Source of the DNA: Molanna angustata
Taxonomy: Eukaryota > Arthropoda > Insecta > Trichoptera > Molannidae
Length of the DNA stretch: 64,000 bases
Assembly: GCA_963576475.1 (NCBI GenBank)
Contig: OY754990.1
Span: 2,693,256-2,757,255 of the forward strand
Direction of reading: 5' to 3'
Shown: positions 1 to 11,775 of the stretch, piece by piece
Layout of the letters: every line of letters begins with the position of its first letter
Numbering within the stretch: position 1 is the stretch's first letter
Translations under genes and position numbers: made by a program
The notes under the pieces: model-generated
Told to the model about the DNA's origin: nothing
The model's database searches: none
What the model saw: only the letters and a program-made list of their open reading frames with translations

Positions 1-658
1 TTATTATGTACCGTAATCTGTCATTTACTGTTTTTTTCCATTGTTCTTAATCTCATATTATGTTATTATATTCTACTGTACTGTTGGATATCCAAAATAA
101 ATAAAAATAAAATAATATTGGGAATGAATACTCTCATTTAGGTGACCAAATATAAATATAATCGGATGATATACACATTTTTATGAGAGAAACAACTTAT
201 TTTCAGTGCGGATTTGTATATTTTCGATTTTACAATATTTGTTTTTTTCTGTATCTTTTTTTGTTTATTTATAACGAGGTCTACTTCATTTATATGCGGA
301 TTTACATAACACTGCTTCTACTGTTATTTTTTGTAGTTATAATACTTTTTTGTACCTATATCTTTTTTTGGTTTGCTTATATCTTATTTTTTAATTCTTG
401 AATTTATTATTTAAATGTTTAGGTACATATATTTTTTTTTTATTCTATATATTTTTATCAATATGTGTTTTTATGTATGTATGTAAAGGGTAATTTATGC
501 CGTTTAGATAAATAAATAAATTAATAATTAAACATAAACGGAGGAGTACAGAAAGTTTCCGAAGTATTGATTCAAAAATATCCTCTTTCCGAAGTATTAA
601 TTCAAAAAATATCCTATTTATTCTAAAAATGGAATGAATTTATTAAAAGTATTTGTTA
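1..658. other. AT-rich intronic DNA, no feature recognised
   Basis: T-rich low-complexity sequence with short ATGTATGT runs. A 21-bp phrase (TTCCGAAGTATT.ATTCAAAA) is repeated at about 557 and 587. No gene is seen. Confidence 0.6.
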
Positions 659-854
659 AGACATGGGGGGCAAGTCTGGTCCAACAGGCGAAATCAAAAC
701 CCTCACGATTATCCATATCTTAGATTATATGGAGTTCTATAATATCTTTAGATGTCATAAATATAACTCCATAATGATAATAATTAGATCCATGACATGG
801 GTAATCACAAGGGTTTTGATTTCGCCGGTTGGACCAGGCTTCCCCCCCTGGTCT
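659..854. repeat. Foldback element / long hairpin
   Basis: The two halves are inverted copies. AGAC..GGGGGG and GGTCCAAC.GGCGAAATC near 659-705 pair with their complements near 810-854, and a second inverted pair (TATGGAGTT.../...AACTCCATA) sits in the middle at about 728-773. It looks like a MITE with almost no loop. The flanks show no clear duplication. Confidence 0.8.
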
Positions 855-903
855 ATGATAAAACGAGCATTTTAATAAAATTAATCCAATCCACTGATCA
901 GAT

Positions 904-1116
904 GTCCTTCAAAATCTAATGGAGTACTTAAGTCTATAGGTAATTGATAAATAATACATAGTACATAGCACACACACACACAGATACATTGTGATGAGAC
1001 TTTCAGAATACAATCTCAGCATGATACTAGTTGATAATCTGCAATAAAAAAATTACATTGAAAACTGCGAATTCATTACTCCCCAATATATCCCCTCGGG
1101 TTAGTGAGGAGTAAAA
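904..1116 (+). mobile_element. Partial copy of the ACTCCTCACTAAC dispersed element
   Basis: Matches the 3' half of the copies at 36670-37193 and 60998-61545: CTTCAAAATCTAATGG, a CA-rich stretch, CAGATACATTGTGATGA, TAGTTGATAATCTGCAA, and the end GGGTTAGTGAGGAGTAAAAA. Truncated at its left end. Confidence 0.8.
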
Positions 1117-1156
1117 ACGTTAGGGCCTCTTAAATATCTAGCAACGCCACTGGTTG

Positions 1157-1335
1157 TCAGGTGTAAGAATTTTTTTTGCCAGATGGGACAGTATTGTACC
1201 TATATAGATCACGCTAAGTTAGATAAAAATTAATTGTATGGAATTCGTCACAAAGTAACAATAATGAAATTTGATTTTATGACACACATCCGAAAACAAT
1301 ATATGAGTTTTAAAATTATTCATAAAAGCAAAATC
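1157..1335 (+). repeat. Dispersed repeat, partner at 10596-10760
   Basis: Shares GTAAGAA, GCCAGATG, AACGCTAAGTT-like, ATTCGTCACAAAGTAA and GAGTTTTAAAATTATT-type blocks in order with 10596-10760. Unclassified transposon debris. The rest of 1336-1480 shows no gene. Confidence 0.6.
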
Positions 1336-1489
1336 TACGTATTAATTCACATTTTAGCGAAATATTCAAAATGTTGGCAACTCCGTCGAACTACACTGTC
1401 CAGCCCCCTAGACAACGGATATCCTAGGATGTAAACCGATTTTTTAAACCTAACCTACAAAAGTTTGGTAAAAATAGGTAAGTAAGGTT

Positions 1490-1545
1490 CGTATTTAGTT
1501 ATAATTGCAACTGGCGTGAGCCAGTCGCAATTATATATTAAAAAA
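1490..1545. repeat. Short perfect hairpin (TAATTGC.ACTGGC)
   Basis: TAATTGCAACTGGC and GCCAGTCGCAATTA are inverted around GTGA. Related sequence with the same flanking AACCTAACC motifs occurs at 6547-6777. Confidence 0.7.
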
Positions 1546-1650
1546 GTAACTAAAATATTAAAAAAAATAGCTAAATTGGTGTCAATATTAGACAAAACCG
1601 TCTGTACAAGATGTGTCAAAAACAAAAACTGGTGTACAAACTAGGCTATC

Positions 1651-1824
1651 CCTAGACAACGTGTCAGACAAGATAACTCAATGTATGGAAGTGACAGTTG
1701 CAGTTGCTGTCACATCCATACATTTAGCTATATTTTCTTTCATTCACGTGACAACTGTCACTTCCATACATTGAGTTATCATTTCTTGTTTCTTTTCTTG
1801 AGCTATATGACACGTAGTCTAGGC
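1651..1824. repeat. Foldback MITE-like element
   Basis: The ends CCTAGACAACGTGTCA and TGACACGTAGTCTAGG are inverted. Inside, AACTCAATGTATGGAAGTGA (near 1678) is repeated in reverse near 1758-1779. About 175 bp, no coding. Confidence 0.8.
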
Positions 1825-2257
1825 GGGCAGATTGTCAAGTATGCAAGCTTACCAACACAAAATAAATACCTATAAAATGAGTTATTAAATGAAATGGACA
1901 GTTATTTTTTTATCACAAACCAGTAAATACGCAAGAAAATGTAGAAGGAATTTATTTGTGGTACTCTGCGAGGGTATTTTTTTATTACTCGTCTAACAAG
2001 ATAGTAAAATATACATTATTTTCCCTGCGTAACCAATTATAATACAAATCCCTTCGCGAGTACCTATTCTGAAACCAACCATCTACGCACAAGGTACATT
2101 AGGTACATTAAAACCTCACTTAACGTACCTAATTCAACCACAGCTTTATTACCAATTTGCATTCGTATACTGAAATGAGTTTTATTTTAATTGCGCACAA
2201 AAAATGCTTTAAATAATTAAACACCTGATCCCGATTCTCTTTGTCCTTTCTCTATGC

Positions 2258-2387
2258 TTTTTACTCCTCACTAACCCAAGGGGATATAGAGGGGAGTTGT
2301 AATTTCGCAATTTTTAAGGCTATTTTATATTGCAGATTATCAACTAGTATCGTGATGATATTGTATTCTGAAAGTTTCATCACAATA

Positions 2388-2423
<36 letters not shown>

Positions 2424-2645
2424 GTCCTGTGTGCTATGTACGGCGTGTTCATTTTACTTTATCAATTATAGACTAAAGTACTCATTCGATTATTTTCAAA
2501 TTTTGCAAATATGTATATCTAATACTCGCTTAGACCCCATTAGATTTTGAAGGATATCTGAATAGTGCTTCTCATTTTTTTAAGTATCAAATATTTCAAA
2601 GTGACTCCAAGCTCAGGCAACATAAAATTTGAAATTTTTATAAAA
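2258..2645 (-). mobile_element. Copy of the ACTCCTCACTAAC dispersed element, reverse orientation
   Basis: Begins TTTTTACTCCTCACTAACCC and runs in reverse to GTGACTCCAAGCTCAGG. An internal (TG)n run at about 2391-2420 replaces the short CA stretch of other copies. Truncated at its inner end. Confidence 0.8.
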
Positions 2646-2796
2646 AAAATAGGTACGTTGGCAACAGGCGCCCCCTTAAGGACAATAAATACCTTCAAGA
2701 TACCTTGAAGGACTGCGGCCTCCTCATGTTTTAACTCTGAATATGAATACCTAGCTATAAGTTTTTTTTTTTTTTTATTTTTTTTTTTTTTTAAAT

Positions 2797-2957
2797 GAAT
2801 ATGTCCTTGTTAAACAAGTACATATACATCTTCCTACGTTCCCTAAAATAAGCAAATAAATGCTTGTGCTTAGGTGAACGAAATCGGTCGAGGCAGGATT
2901 CGAACTCGCGACCACTGGATTACTAGCCCAGCGCGCTACCCGCTCTGCCACCGACCC
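2797..2957 (-). mobile_element. tRNA-derived SINE (family A)
   Basis: The minus strand begins GGGTCGGTGGCAGAGCGG and contains box B GAGTTCGAATCC; the anticodon-loop region reads CTAGTAA, resembling a Thr-type tRNA. The body continues through TTCGTTCACC to ATGTCCTTG-rev. A second copy, nearly identical, is at 19585-19747. A partial tRNA head lies at 35619-35662. Confidence 0.85.
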
Positions 2958-3400
2958 ATCTATAATATAGTTATATGATGAAAATTTATTTTTTCATTTC
3001 ATTTAAATTATATAATGTTTATACTAGATATATGAATCAAAATATACAATATGAATACAGTCTTACTAATAAACGTTTTGTTACTAATAAAGTTACACGA
3101 CCGTTCAATACCCGTGCAGGCAAAAACATTACTAATGAACGCTGTGTAACAGATCAGTTGGTTAACGACTGTGTATCTTTCATACAAATTTTACACAACG
3201 CTTGCACGCCTGTCCAAAATAGTATAGCGGTGTTTTAAAATAACTGTCATCTATCACAAATTTTATTTTGATCTGCATGTTTATATTGTTATATCTTAGA
3301 ATAATATGACGAAATATCTTAAAAAATATTATATTCTCGATAGTTGTGCATTTTAGGAACGAAAAGTTGTCAAAAAATTATCACCTTTATAATATCTACA

Positions 3401-4165
3401 ATGGTCGAATATTTTTATTATTGCATATGCGCAAACATTGGATTTTTTTCCCTGTCGGGAGTCAAAGATATTTTTAACAGATTTTTAATTATCTTAATAG
3501 AGACGAAGTTGGAATATTTATTGTAGGAGAACCGGGAAATCAAGGCACCTACAGGGCTAACGACCTGTCATCGGCTGGTTTACGTGGTCTCTATTGAGAT
3601 AATTAAAAATCTGTTAAAAAATATCTTTGACTCCCGACAGGGAAAAAATCCAATGTTTGCGCATATGCAATAATAAAAATATATTCGATTACTTACACAT
3701 TGGTACAAGTAGGTAAATAAGACAAAAATGACCTTATAAGTCTGGCGCAATTCAGGGGTGACTTCTATGCGAAAAATGCATTGTCACCTCAGGTATAAGA
3801 ATTGTAGCTTTCATTATTTACAAAAAAAAACAATTCTCTCTATAGATGGCGTTCCAACAAAATAAATAAAAATAATAAGATTGTTGTTCATAATTTCACC
3901 CATAGATGGCTGTAGTAAAAATTCCTTATTTTCAAGCGAAAAGAATTTCAGTATTACAATATATAGAACTTTCAAAAATTGAATTGATAGGGATCTCATT
4001 AAAAGGCATTGGTGAACGTTGCGCAAGCGCATAAAGTGATCACGTAAACCAGTCGATGACAGGTCGTAAGCCCTGTAGGTGCCTTGATTTCCCGGTTCTC
4101 CTACAATAAATATTCCAACTTAGTCTCTATTGAGATAATTAAAAATCTGTTAAAAAATATCTACA
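3401..4165. mobile_element. Composite foldback DNA element with interleaved inverted repeats
   Basis: About 100 bp at 3401-3506 (TTGCATATGCGCAAACATTG, CCCTGTCGGGAGTCAAAG) is inverted at 3589-3690. The roughly 85-bp core between the arms (GTAGGAGAACCGGGAAATC) is itself inverted again at 4040-4118, followed by another arm piece. A dispersed single-arm copy is at 60505-60725 and a fragment at 20645-20690. Open frames inside are not convincing. Confidence 0.75.
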
Positions 4166-4633
4166 ATGGTGTTCGCCTGAGTATTCGTATGAATTAATTA
4201 CTTATATATAATATATTCCATATTCTTATTTTAAAATGTGAAAATATTAACCACGACAAACGTCAAAATTTGAATGGTGGATGGCGGCTGAAAACTCTGG
4301 TGCGAAATTACGACGTTGCCGGATTAATTTCTGTTGTAAGACTATTGCAACTATCCATTAAGTAAGATTTTTAAATAATTGCTGTACGGGCAAAACATCG
4401 GTCAATGAGTGTGCAATCGATTTTTATTAGTTAGGCTGATCAAATTTAAAAATTGTAAAATAAAATAAAAATAATATTGTTGAGAATAAGAGACATCTAT
4501 ATAATATTATACCAAATTTTAAGTTGATGATTACATTATAGATAAAACAAGGTTGTAAAATGAAACTTAATGATGCATATTATTATCAAATATCATGTTT
4601 TTATCTTTGTGGTACATTTTAACAAAAATTAAC

Positions 4634-4826
4634 TATATTCTTAACTTTGTTTACACCACGTGTCGATTGAATTTGCGACCGGTTTCGGAACTAACCGTTC
4701 CCTCCTCAGGCAGAATTTCAACATTTCAACATTTCAGTTGAAACTCTGCCTGAGGAGAGAACAGTTAGTTCCAAAACCGGTAGCAAATTCAATCGACACG
4801 TGGTGTAAACAAAGTTAAAAATATAG
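4634..4826. repeat. Foldback element with ~95-bp arms
   Basis: The arms read AACTTTGTTTACACCACGTG, GAATTTGCGACCGG and CCTCAGGCAGAATTTC, with inverse copies on the right. Tiny loop around ACATTTCAACATTTCAG. Arms are almost identical, so the hairpin is long and stable. Confidence 0.85.
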
Positions 4827-5429
4827 AAACTTAATGAGGTGATCCATAGATGTCTCTGAGAATGATTTCCATTTTATTGGTGAAAAGTATAGATATTCAT
4901 TCTGGCTAATAAATTCATACATTGAATTATTGACTGAAAACTGTTTTGTATATAATTTTTAAATATTAAAAGAATATAAGTGCCTTTTCAAAAAAAAACT
5001 ATATTAATTTAAATTTTTGTAAGTACCTACTATGTGTTTATAATATGTACCTATACTCAATAAAAAAAAATAAAAAAATATCTAAAGTAACATTCGAATT
5101 TTTGTTTTGTTTGATTTTAATCGTTAGTAGTATTTGTAATTATTTTATATATCATTATATTATTATTTATATTTTTTTATGTTTATTATATATATTTTGG
5201 TTGGGTTGTCAAGTTTTTACTAACTTTTTAGTTTATATCGATGTAAATGTTCCTTTATATGATGCCTAGGTTAAGATTTTTGTATTTTTAGTTAGTTTAT
5301 ATGTTTTTGTGAAATGTGACTCACTTCAAAACACGAGATAATTCTCTTTTTCAAGTTGAGTTATTCATAAATAATTAATCATTGTATTATCTGTAAATAT
5401 TGGGTATTTTGTATCCGTTTTTTTAAATA

Positions 5430-5982
5430 AATATAATTCTTCTGTACGTGTGTATGTCACTGAACTCTTTTGACACTTTTTGAGTCCCTGAAAGGATTAG
5501 ATTCACAAAAAGGAATTTTATATATTAATTAATATCAATTGTTATAAATATTTTTGGAATATGCATTTGAATTGTGGCAACATTGCTTTCTGATTTGTCA
5601 TAATATTGTGCAATGTTGGTTATGTCAAGTTTACTTCTATATTATCTGTGTTTATGTCCAAAGAGTATATAATACCTTACGGATAGTTATGTCATTAAAA
5701 TTTGCTGTTTTTCTCAACGCTGTCAGCGGTATTTGTTTTTAAATTTTATTAAATAATTAAGTTATTTGTATATATTTTTTTATTATTGTATAACGCTATA
5801 TAGTTTTTTACAGGTATATTCTGTTTTAAGTGGTATTATGACGATAGGTATATCAAAGTCATCTCTATGTCAGAATATGTCTTGCTTCCTTTTAATACAC
5901 TTCCATTTTTATGTTTGTTAAACCAGCTAATAACAGACAAGCCAACGTTCGTGCATGACAACGTCTCTCGGGTCCGCTAGTA
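5430..5982 (+). mobile_element. Possible Helitron-like non-autonomous element
   Basis: Starts near TTCTTCTGTACGTGTGTATG (also at 16568) and ends GTCTCTCGGGTCCGCTAGT, where CTAG fits the CTRR 3' end of Helitrons. A related end on the minus strand is at 19397-19445. No Rep/helicase coding is seen. Classification is tentative. Confidence 0.4.
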
Positions 5983-5989
5983 TAATTGT

Positions 5990-7130
5990 AAAATTGGGTA
6001 ATTATTTACAAGTGGTATAAGTCTTCAATTTTGCTGAATTTTTTTCTATAGATAGATAAAAATATACAGATTACGGGAAAAATAGTAATTTTCCCGGGAA
6101 ACGCCTAGAAAAATTAAAAAAAAAAATTGCAATGTATGAAACCTTGTACGATTTAACGACACCTATCGCCGAGATTGCACGTGACTATTTTCTCATTTGA
6201 AGTCAAATAACCAACAATATTTTTATTAAATCACAATGTACACATTATTAACACGCAAATTATCTATAAACATTCGATTTTCACGATAAAAAACCAGAAA
6301 AATCATTACTAATTTCTTATTTTTAACGTTTATTAAATACGCGAGCTAATACGACAACTGCGACATAAAACTGAAAACTAAACCACAGATAAATGCATAC
6401 TACAAAATATATGACAGACAATATTTGCGAAAAAATATCACATAAAAAAATATTAAAACTGGTAGGTACCATACAACAACCTAAATTTCTTATCAAATGT
6501 AATTTATTTGTAAATTATAAACAAATGCGAATACATCATCAAAATTATAATAATAGGTTGGTTAATACAAACCTAACCAACCTATTTTAAGCAAACTTTT
6601 GGTAAAAATTGGTTAGGTTAGGTTTGTATGTATTTATCATTGCGACTCGCGTGAGCGAGTTGCATTACATACTCAATGTATAATGCAACTCGCTCACGCG
6701 AGTCGCAATAAAAACTAAATACAAACCTAACCAACCTATTCTAAGCAAACTTTTGGTAAAAATTGGTTAGGTTAGGTTCAGACCTGAAATGTAAGTAGCA
6801 TTAATATATTTTATAACCTTGTTTTTTTGTAAACTTTATTAATTTTCGATATTTCATAGAATTTTCATTTAGTTCAGATTTTCGCGGCGTGTTTCTATAC
6901 TAACAATTAGTTTTAATATTCGCCCATAGATGTCAGAAAAGCAACTATTTGCTTGGGAAACTTCATATATTTTTCGTAATGTAATTTTATTTTTTTTTAA
7001 TTTTTCTAGGCGTTTCCCGGGAAAATTACTATTTTTCCCGTAATTTGTATATTTTTATCTATCTATAGAAAAAAATTCAGCAAAATTGAAGACTTATACC
7101 ACTTGTAAATAATTACCTAAAATTGTACTC
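5990..7130. mobile_element. DNA element with ~140-bp terminal inverted repeats
   Basis: GGTAATTATTTACAAGTGG, CTTCAATTTTGCTGAATTT and CCCGGGAAACGCCTAG on the left (5990-6127) are inverted at 6990-7130. The interior is AT-rich and contains a nested palindromic repeat (6547-6777). There is no transposase, so it would be non-autonomous. Flanking duplication is unclear. Confidence 0.8.
6547..6777. repeat. Nested palindrome with flanking direct repeats
   Basis: Two direct copies of an AACCTAACCAACCTATT...AATTGGTTAGGTTAGGTT block (each nearly palindromic) flank a hairpin of TTGCGACTCGCGTGAGCGAG and its inverse, centred near 6672. Related to the hairpin at 1490-1545. Confidence 0.8.
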
Positions 7131-7133
7131 CAC

Positions 7134-8390
7134 ATTTAACAATAAGAAGTAATTGTAATTCTGTAGAATATTCTCTTTTCTCCAGAAGAGAGAATATCTT
7201 TTGATGTTTGAGGAGTTTTAAAATGATTAACTATTGTATTTAAATATTCTGTTTAATACAATACTTCAATAGTAATACAAGTACAATGCATGTATATTAT
7301 TTAATATCCTGGAAGAAGTCATTAACTGCCCATTTTGGCAAAATTGAGTTAACTATGCTACCATAATCACCAAAACGCCCTTTACATCTGGAAAAAAAAT
7401 TATGTTCATATGAGGTCCCGTTGCGGAGATTTTTCGGAAAAATATTCATTATCTGCATTTTTTTTCAATTATGTCGTCTGGAAAAGTCACTATCGTTATA
7501 ATGAAGTCTTTTTTTGCATTTAACTACCAGCATTTCTTAATTTTTTTATACATTAACTAAAGAATTTAATTTTCAATAAATACATAACATAGCATCATGC
7601 CTAACGGGGTAGGCAGAGAGAAATGAAGGCCCTTTTTTACTATGTAATCCTGGGTTGCATTAATCACCTTATTAGCATTTATACATCATCCCAACATGTA
7701 CAGGAAAATCTCATTATATGCAATTTTGTGTTTTTTTTTTCGATATGAGTTTTTGTCAAACTTGAACATTATATTTAGTTAGATTAGGCTACTTTTTATA
7801 TATGTTGAAAAAATCATGAAAATCTATAAACAATTAAAGGAGTTACGAGAGTTAATATTACCAAAAAACTTTGACAGCCATTATCTCGAAAACATGTTTC
7901 TCGCAGTTAGTGACTTCTTCCAGTAAGCAGACGATTTACAAGTTATAGTTAACTGTCTACAAAGTGAGGTCTGTAACCAGAATGAGATTTCTTAATTTTC
8001 AATTAATAAATAAATCTATTTATTGTTCCCTTTCAAAAATTAAAATCAATAATCATTAATTGTGAGTCTTCTACTTCTTGGATAGCAACTAAAATAATAT
8101 ATTTCAATAAATCAATAATTAATAATAGACATCTTTCCTTAAATATAACAACTATTTTTAATAGATACGTTAATAAATATCCCCTAGTATGGTTCTAAAC
8201 CATGCTACTTATTTATTAACAATTTACACAGATGTCTCCTTACTTGTCAAATTGAAAATAACATATATACAATTTATTATAAATTCTATCAAGTAGGTAC
8301 ACGATTTTAACCTACATCAAAAGAAGGATGTAATAGAGAATATTACAGAATTTCAAATAAAATCATAAGAGTAGGTATGACATAACTTAC
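7134..8390. other. Intronic DNA 3' of the RyR exon, no gene recognised
   Basis: AT-rich. It contains a GGTAGGCAGAGAGAA fragment at about 7605 (LINE 3' family) and little else. The next RyR exon is not here. Confidence 0.6.
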
Positions 8391-8468
8391 CATATCGCTG
8401 TTCTGATGTCTCAAAAGGATGGCGTTGCCATACAACAACGTTCTGTGGCCGGAACCGGTGCCCTTACC
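8391..8468 (-). CDS. RyR: Ryanodine receptor, N-terminal coding exon ([15 protein letters not shown] exon)
   Basis: This 78-nt exon encodes 26 residues, GKGTGSGH followed by [18 protein letters not shown]. The motif (G/R)TLLYG.AILLRH is diagnostic of RyR N-terminal domains from insects to mammals. On the minus strand the acceptor is TTCCTACAG and the donor GTAAGTTATG; both boundaries are phase 0. The protein should continue with a Y-L-A-C-L type segment, but I see no such exon between 1 and 8390, so the next intron extends past the left edge. It is the last recognisable coding piece of the gene in this window. Confidence 0.94.
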
Positions 8469-8590
8469 CTGTAGGAATAATCAAAAAACATATTATTACA
8501 TTGCATTAATAAAAGAAGAAGATGATTACAAAAAAAAATTGACGCGGTGGTAATAACGCCCCTTAGACCATCAGTTCCTTAGGTTCTGAG

Positions 8591-9284
8591 ACTTGGGCCC
8601 GAATGCAGAGTCCTACCTAAATACTAAATTCCAAATACTAACCATGTTTTCATTGCACAGTCGCTCACTTAAGTTAGGAGATCACGTGGCTTCCTAACTG
8701 GAGGATACTACCAAGTTCACCTATGAGACATTACATTGCAGAGACATATCTAAATACTTAGACTAACATTTGCGAATTGTTAAAAAGTAAGGTTGATAGC
8801 GAGGAACCTTACGAGTGGTTTAATACTAAAATACGAGATTTTTTCGATGGATGATGATTTTATCGGCTTCGTCAAATATGTATTTGGTAATTTTGTCAAA
8901 TCAAATACCAAACAGAGTATTCAGCGATCCATACGAGATGACGAAAATTCGGTGGAATTTCAAAAAAAATGTGACATCGAGCTGTCAGTGTGAAGTGTAA
9001 AGTTGGTTACATAATATATGTTTGTGTTGTTATAGGAAAAAAAAAACATTTTAAACGTCAAACGTCAGAAAGGAGATAGATAGATTTCTAAGCCCATTGA
9101 AAGCCATCTATCTCTTTTCTTCATACACAATAATGTGAAATTCTACACCATCGACCTTAAGTTTGTCGTAGTATTTAGTTAGTGATGTCTCTGCAATACA
9201 ATTGCTAACTTAAGAATACTAAATACTCCAGTGATGTTAGGAGTTAATATTTAGTTACCTAGGACTGTGCATTCGGGTCTAAGT
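8591..9284. mobile_element. ~690-bp TIR element (non-autonomous)
   Basis: The left end ACTTGGGCCCGAATGCAGAG matches the inverted right end ACTTAGACCCGAATGCACAG, and the matching continues for about 45 bp. The interior includes a 66-codon frame (8793-8993) with no recognised homology. Flanks give no clear duplication. Confidence 0.7.
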
Positions 9285-9427
9285 GCGTATTGTCGTACAT
9301 AAAAACCTACACATAACTTCTAGCTTAAATTATTAAACTATATTGTATGTAATTATTAAATCAATGTAAACCTATTAAAAAAAAGGAAGGATAAAAATTG
9401 TGTGAAAAACAATTTTTAATAATTTTC

Positions 9428-9510
9428 TTCTCCGCTGGGCATCGAACCCAGGACGCCCGTACAAAAGCCTAACGGCTTACCAACTGTCACGGCGCGGCGC
9501 GGCGGTCGTC
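9428..9510 (-). mobile_element. tRNA-derived SINE head (family C)
   Basis: The minus strand has TGACAGTTGGTAAGCCGTTAGG then GGGTTCGATGCCCAG, a box A/box B arrangement, preceded by CCGCGCCGCGCC. A similar GGTTCGATCCCCAGC head is at 41219-41262. Confidence 0.7.
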
Positions 9511-10017
9511 AATTATTAATAAAACTAACAAAATTGATGCTTCATGTGAAAAAATGGATATTCAATTCGAAATAAATACATTTTTTTTAAGTCAAACATG
9601 CAAATATATTGATCAAAAAAATATCACTCGATCTTCGATAAATATCTCTTGACTCACTCGATAAATATATTGTTTTTGTGAATTTAATTTTTTACCGACG
9701 AGACGGCTTTCCGCCTAAAAAAGGGATGATCAAGTAGGACTTCATAGGCAAAAAAAATTGGAAACCACTGATTTAAAACAGGGGTCGACAAACACATGCG
9801 GCGTTGTGGGTGTGGCTATACCTTAAAATATCTAATATCAATATATTATATTAAAAAATATATAAACATATATTTAGGTAAAATAAATTATTCTAAAGGA
9901 TTTGCAACTTCATTTCTACCACATCGGAACAGGCTCACCCTAATGGGGTGTTTAATAAGTACATAATGTTTTTTTTTATTAATTTTGCTTCTTAGAAAGC
10001 TAATCAGAATTATGACA
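9511..10017. other. Intronic DNA, no feature recognised
   Basis: Short repeats such as GATAAATAT(C/A)T near 9638-9672. No open frame or repeat partner recognised. Confidence 0.5.
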
Positions 10018-10196
10018 AATATTTATTCAACACGCACCCAATAACAAGTTGCCACGTTTAGGACACTTGTGATAATTGCCGTCTCACAGATCCAGACTGA
10101 AAACACAATTAAAAACTGTGTTTCCACCGGGAATCGAGCCCGGGACCTTTCGTTCAATTGATGGATGTATGACCGACTGAACCACGAAGGTTGACA
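10018..10196 (-). mobile_element. tRNA-derived SINE (family B)
   Basis: The minus strand begins CCTTCGTGGTTCAGTCGG and has box B GGGCTCGATTCCC, then ACACAGTTTTTAATTGTG and CAGTCTGGATCTGTGAGA. Other copies are at 14513-14645 (truncated), 15236-15410 and 56888-57048. Confidence 0.85.
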
Positions 10197-10261
10197 TCAT
10201 AATATATCACGATAAAAACAATTATTGTATCATATAAAATATTTTTTATTGTCTTTGTAGT

Positions 10262-10558
10262 GTCTTTACTGTGACTTGTAACTATTTGTTGCCTTATATA
10301 GTCAGTTTCAATTAATAATTCCTATACTGTGACTTGTAACTTTTTGTTGCCTTGTAAAGTCAGTTTCAATTAATAATTCCTATACTGTGACTTGTAACTA
10401 TTTGTTGCCTTGTAAAGTCAGTTTCAATTAATAATTCCTTTACTGTGACTTGTAACTATTTGTTGCCTTCTAAAGTCAGTTTCAATTAATACTTCCTATT
10501 CTGTGACTTGTAACTAATTTGTTGCCTTACATAGTTCGTTCCAATTAAAAATTCCTTT
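10262..10558 (+). repeat. Tandem array, 5 copies of a 58-bp unit
   Basis: ACTGTGACTTGTAACTATTT recurs at 10268, 10326, 10384, 10442 and 10500, exactly 58 bp apart. Copies are diverged, the last most. Confidence 0.92.
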
Positions 10559-10595
10559 TTATTATCTTTGCATTGGTAAGATTTCTTAGTGTTGT

Positions 10596-10760
10596 CAAAT
10601 GTAAGAAACTAGACTTCGCCAGATGTGACAACATATAGATAACGCTAAGTTGGAAACATTAATTCTGTAGTATTCGTCACAAAGTAAGAATAATAAAATT
10701 TGTTTTTTGACATACCCAAAAAACAATAATACGAATTTTAAAATTATTTTTAAAAGAAAA
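10596..10760 (+). repeat. Dispersed repeat, partner at 1157-1335
   Basis: Second copy of the unclassified repeat. The following stretch to about 10860 (CGCCAGATTGTCAACTTTGC) also resembles 1840-1860, hinting that the family is longer than the conserved core. Confidence 0.6.
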
Positions 10761-11442
10761 CACTGCGATAAGACTTATTCATGGATTAACGAAATATCAG
10801 CAGAGCTATGTAAGTTCGCCAGATTGTCAACTTTGCAAGCTTACGAACATAAAGGAGCTATAATATATTATGTAAGTGGAATGGACTATAGTAAAAAAGC
10901 TAAACTCTTCAATAGTAAATCTGCACTTTTTCTTTACTCTCCATTCGATTAGTTTCTTTCTTTCTTCTAGAATCAACTCAAAGCTTTATTTCCATAGAAT
11001 GTTTTAAAATTCAAATCTTTGATAATGTGTTGCCGCGATAAAAAAATACGACCTAATCGAATAAATTTCGCTGCAGTGCAACACCACGAATATATTATTT
11101 CGACGTGAAGTTGTCTGATTTTAAATAAACTCAAGCGGAAAATTGAACTCATTTTGGAAAGCGTCCAAATCCAAAACAGCGTTCTTTTTAATCCAATTTA
11201 TAATTCAAATCAAAGAATATAGAAAAATACAAGAACTTATTTTAAAACTTTGGTTGTATCCACACTTTCAATTGGGCAACAATATGGGATTGTTTATTTG
11301 TATAAAATTTACAATTTATATATGAACTAATAATTCTAGTGCGGTTCAGGGGAGACATATATGCTAAAGAATTGTCACCTCATCTATAAGGATCGTAGTT
11401 GTCATTGTTTACGAACCAATCTCTCAATAGATGGAGCTCATA
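10761..11442. other. Intronic DNA, no gene recognised
   Basis: AT-rich; short frames at 10707 and 11143 lack any known motif. GTCACCTCATCTATAAGGAT at about 11376 resembles 3783-3800, hinting at transposon debris. Confidence 0.5.
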
Positions 11443-11775
11443 GATTTGTATTATAATATACTAGATTTAGTACTCCGTGCAAAAAAAGAGTCGTGGAACA
11501 TCGCGCGTTTGACGTTTTAGATGGCAGCATATTTCAGTTTTCCTTACATTTCAACATATCCTAGATAACTGTTCTCAAAACCTTAATAATTAAAATGTTT
11601 TTTAAGACAAATAAATCCGAAAACAATACACATTAGTCGTTATTCTCTATAGAAAAACGATGTGGTCTGGAACCAAAACATCAAAAATCCGCCGGAAAAA
11701 TGACTCACTACGATTCATACAAAATTTCCAACTACGACATCTAGTATATTATAATAAAAATCTATAGTGGAGCTA
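11443..11775. mobile_element. TA-flanked MITE-like element (possible mariner type)
   Basis: The ends TAGATTTGTATTATAATATACTAGAT and its inverse (11443-11470, 11738-11765) bound about 320 bp with no coding. A second copy in opposite orientation, lacking one end, is at 62073-62345 (shares TTTGACGTTTTAG and GAGAATAACGACTAATGTG). A TA duplication is inferred. Confidence 0.65.

Noticed and set aside
2880..2957. tRNA gene on the minus strand
   Set aside because: It has box A and box B, but the acceptor stem is imperfect, a long shared body follows and a second identical-type copy exists. It is a SINE head.
3814..4032. 72-codon frame on the minus strand
   Set aside because: It lies in a dispersed non-coding element; its start is shared with another copy at 60530, but the frames diverge at once.
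8793..8993. 66-codon frame
   Set aside because: Inside a TIR element with no transposase motif. No recognisable domain.
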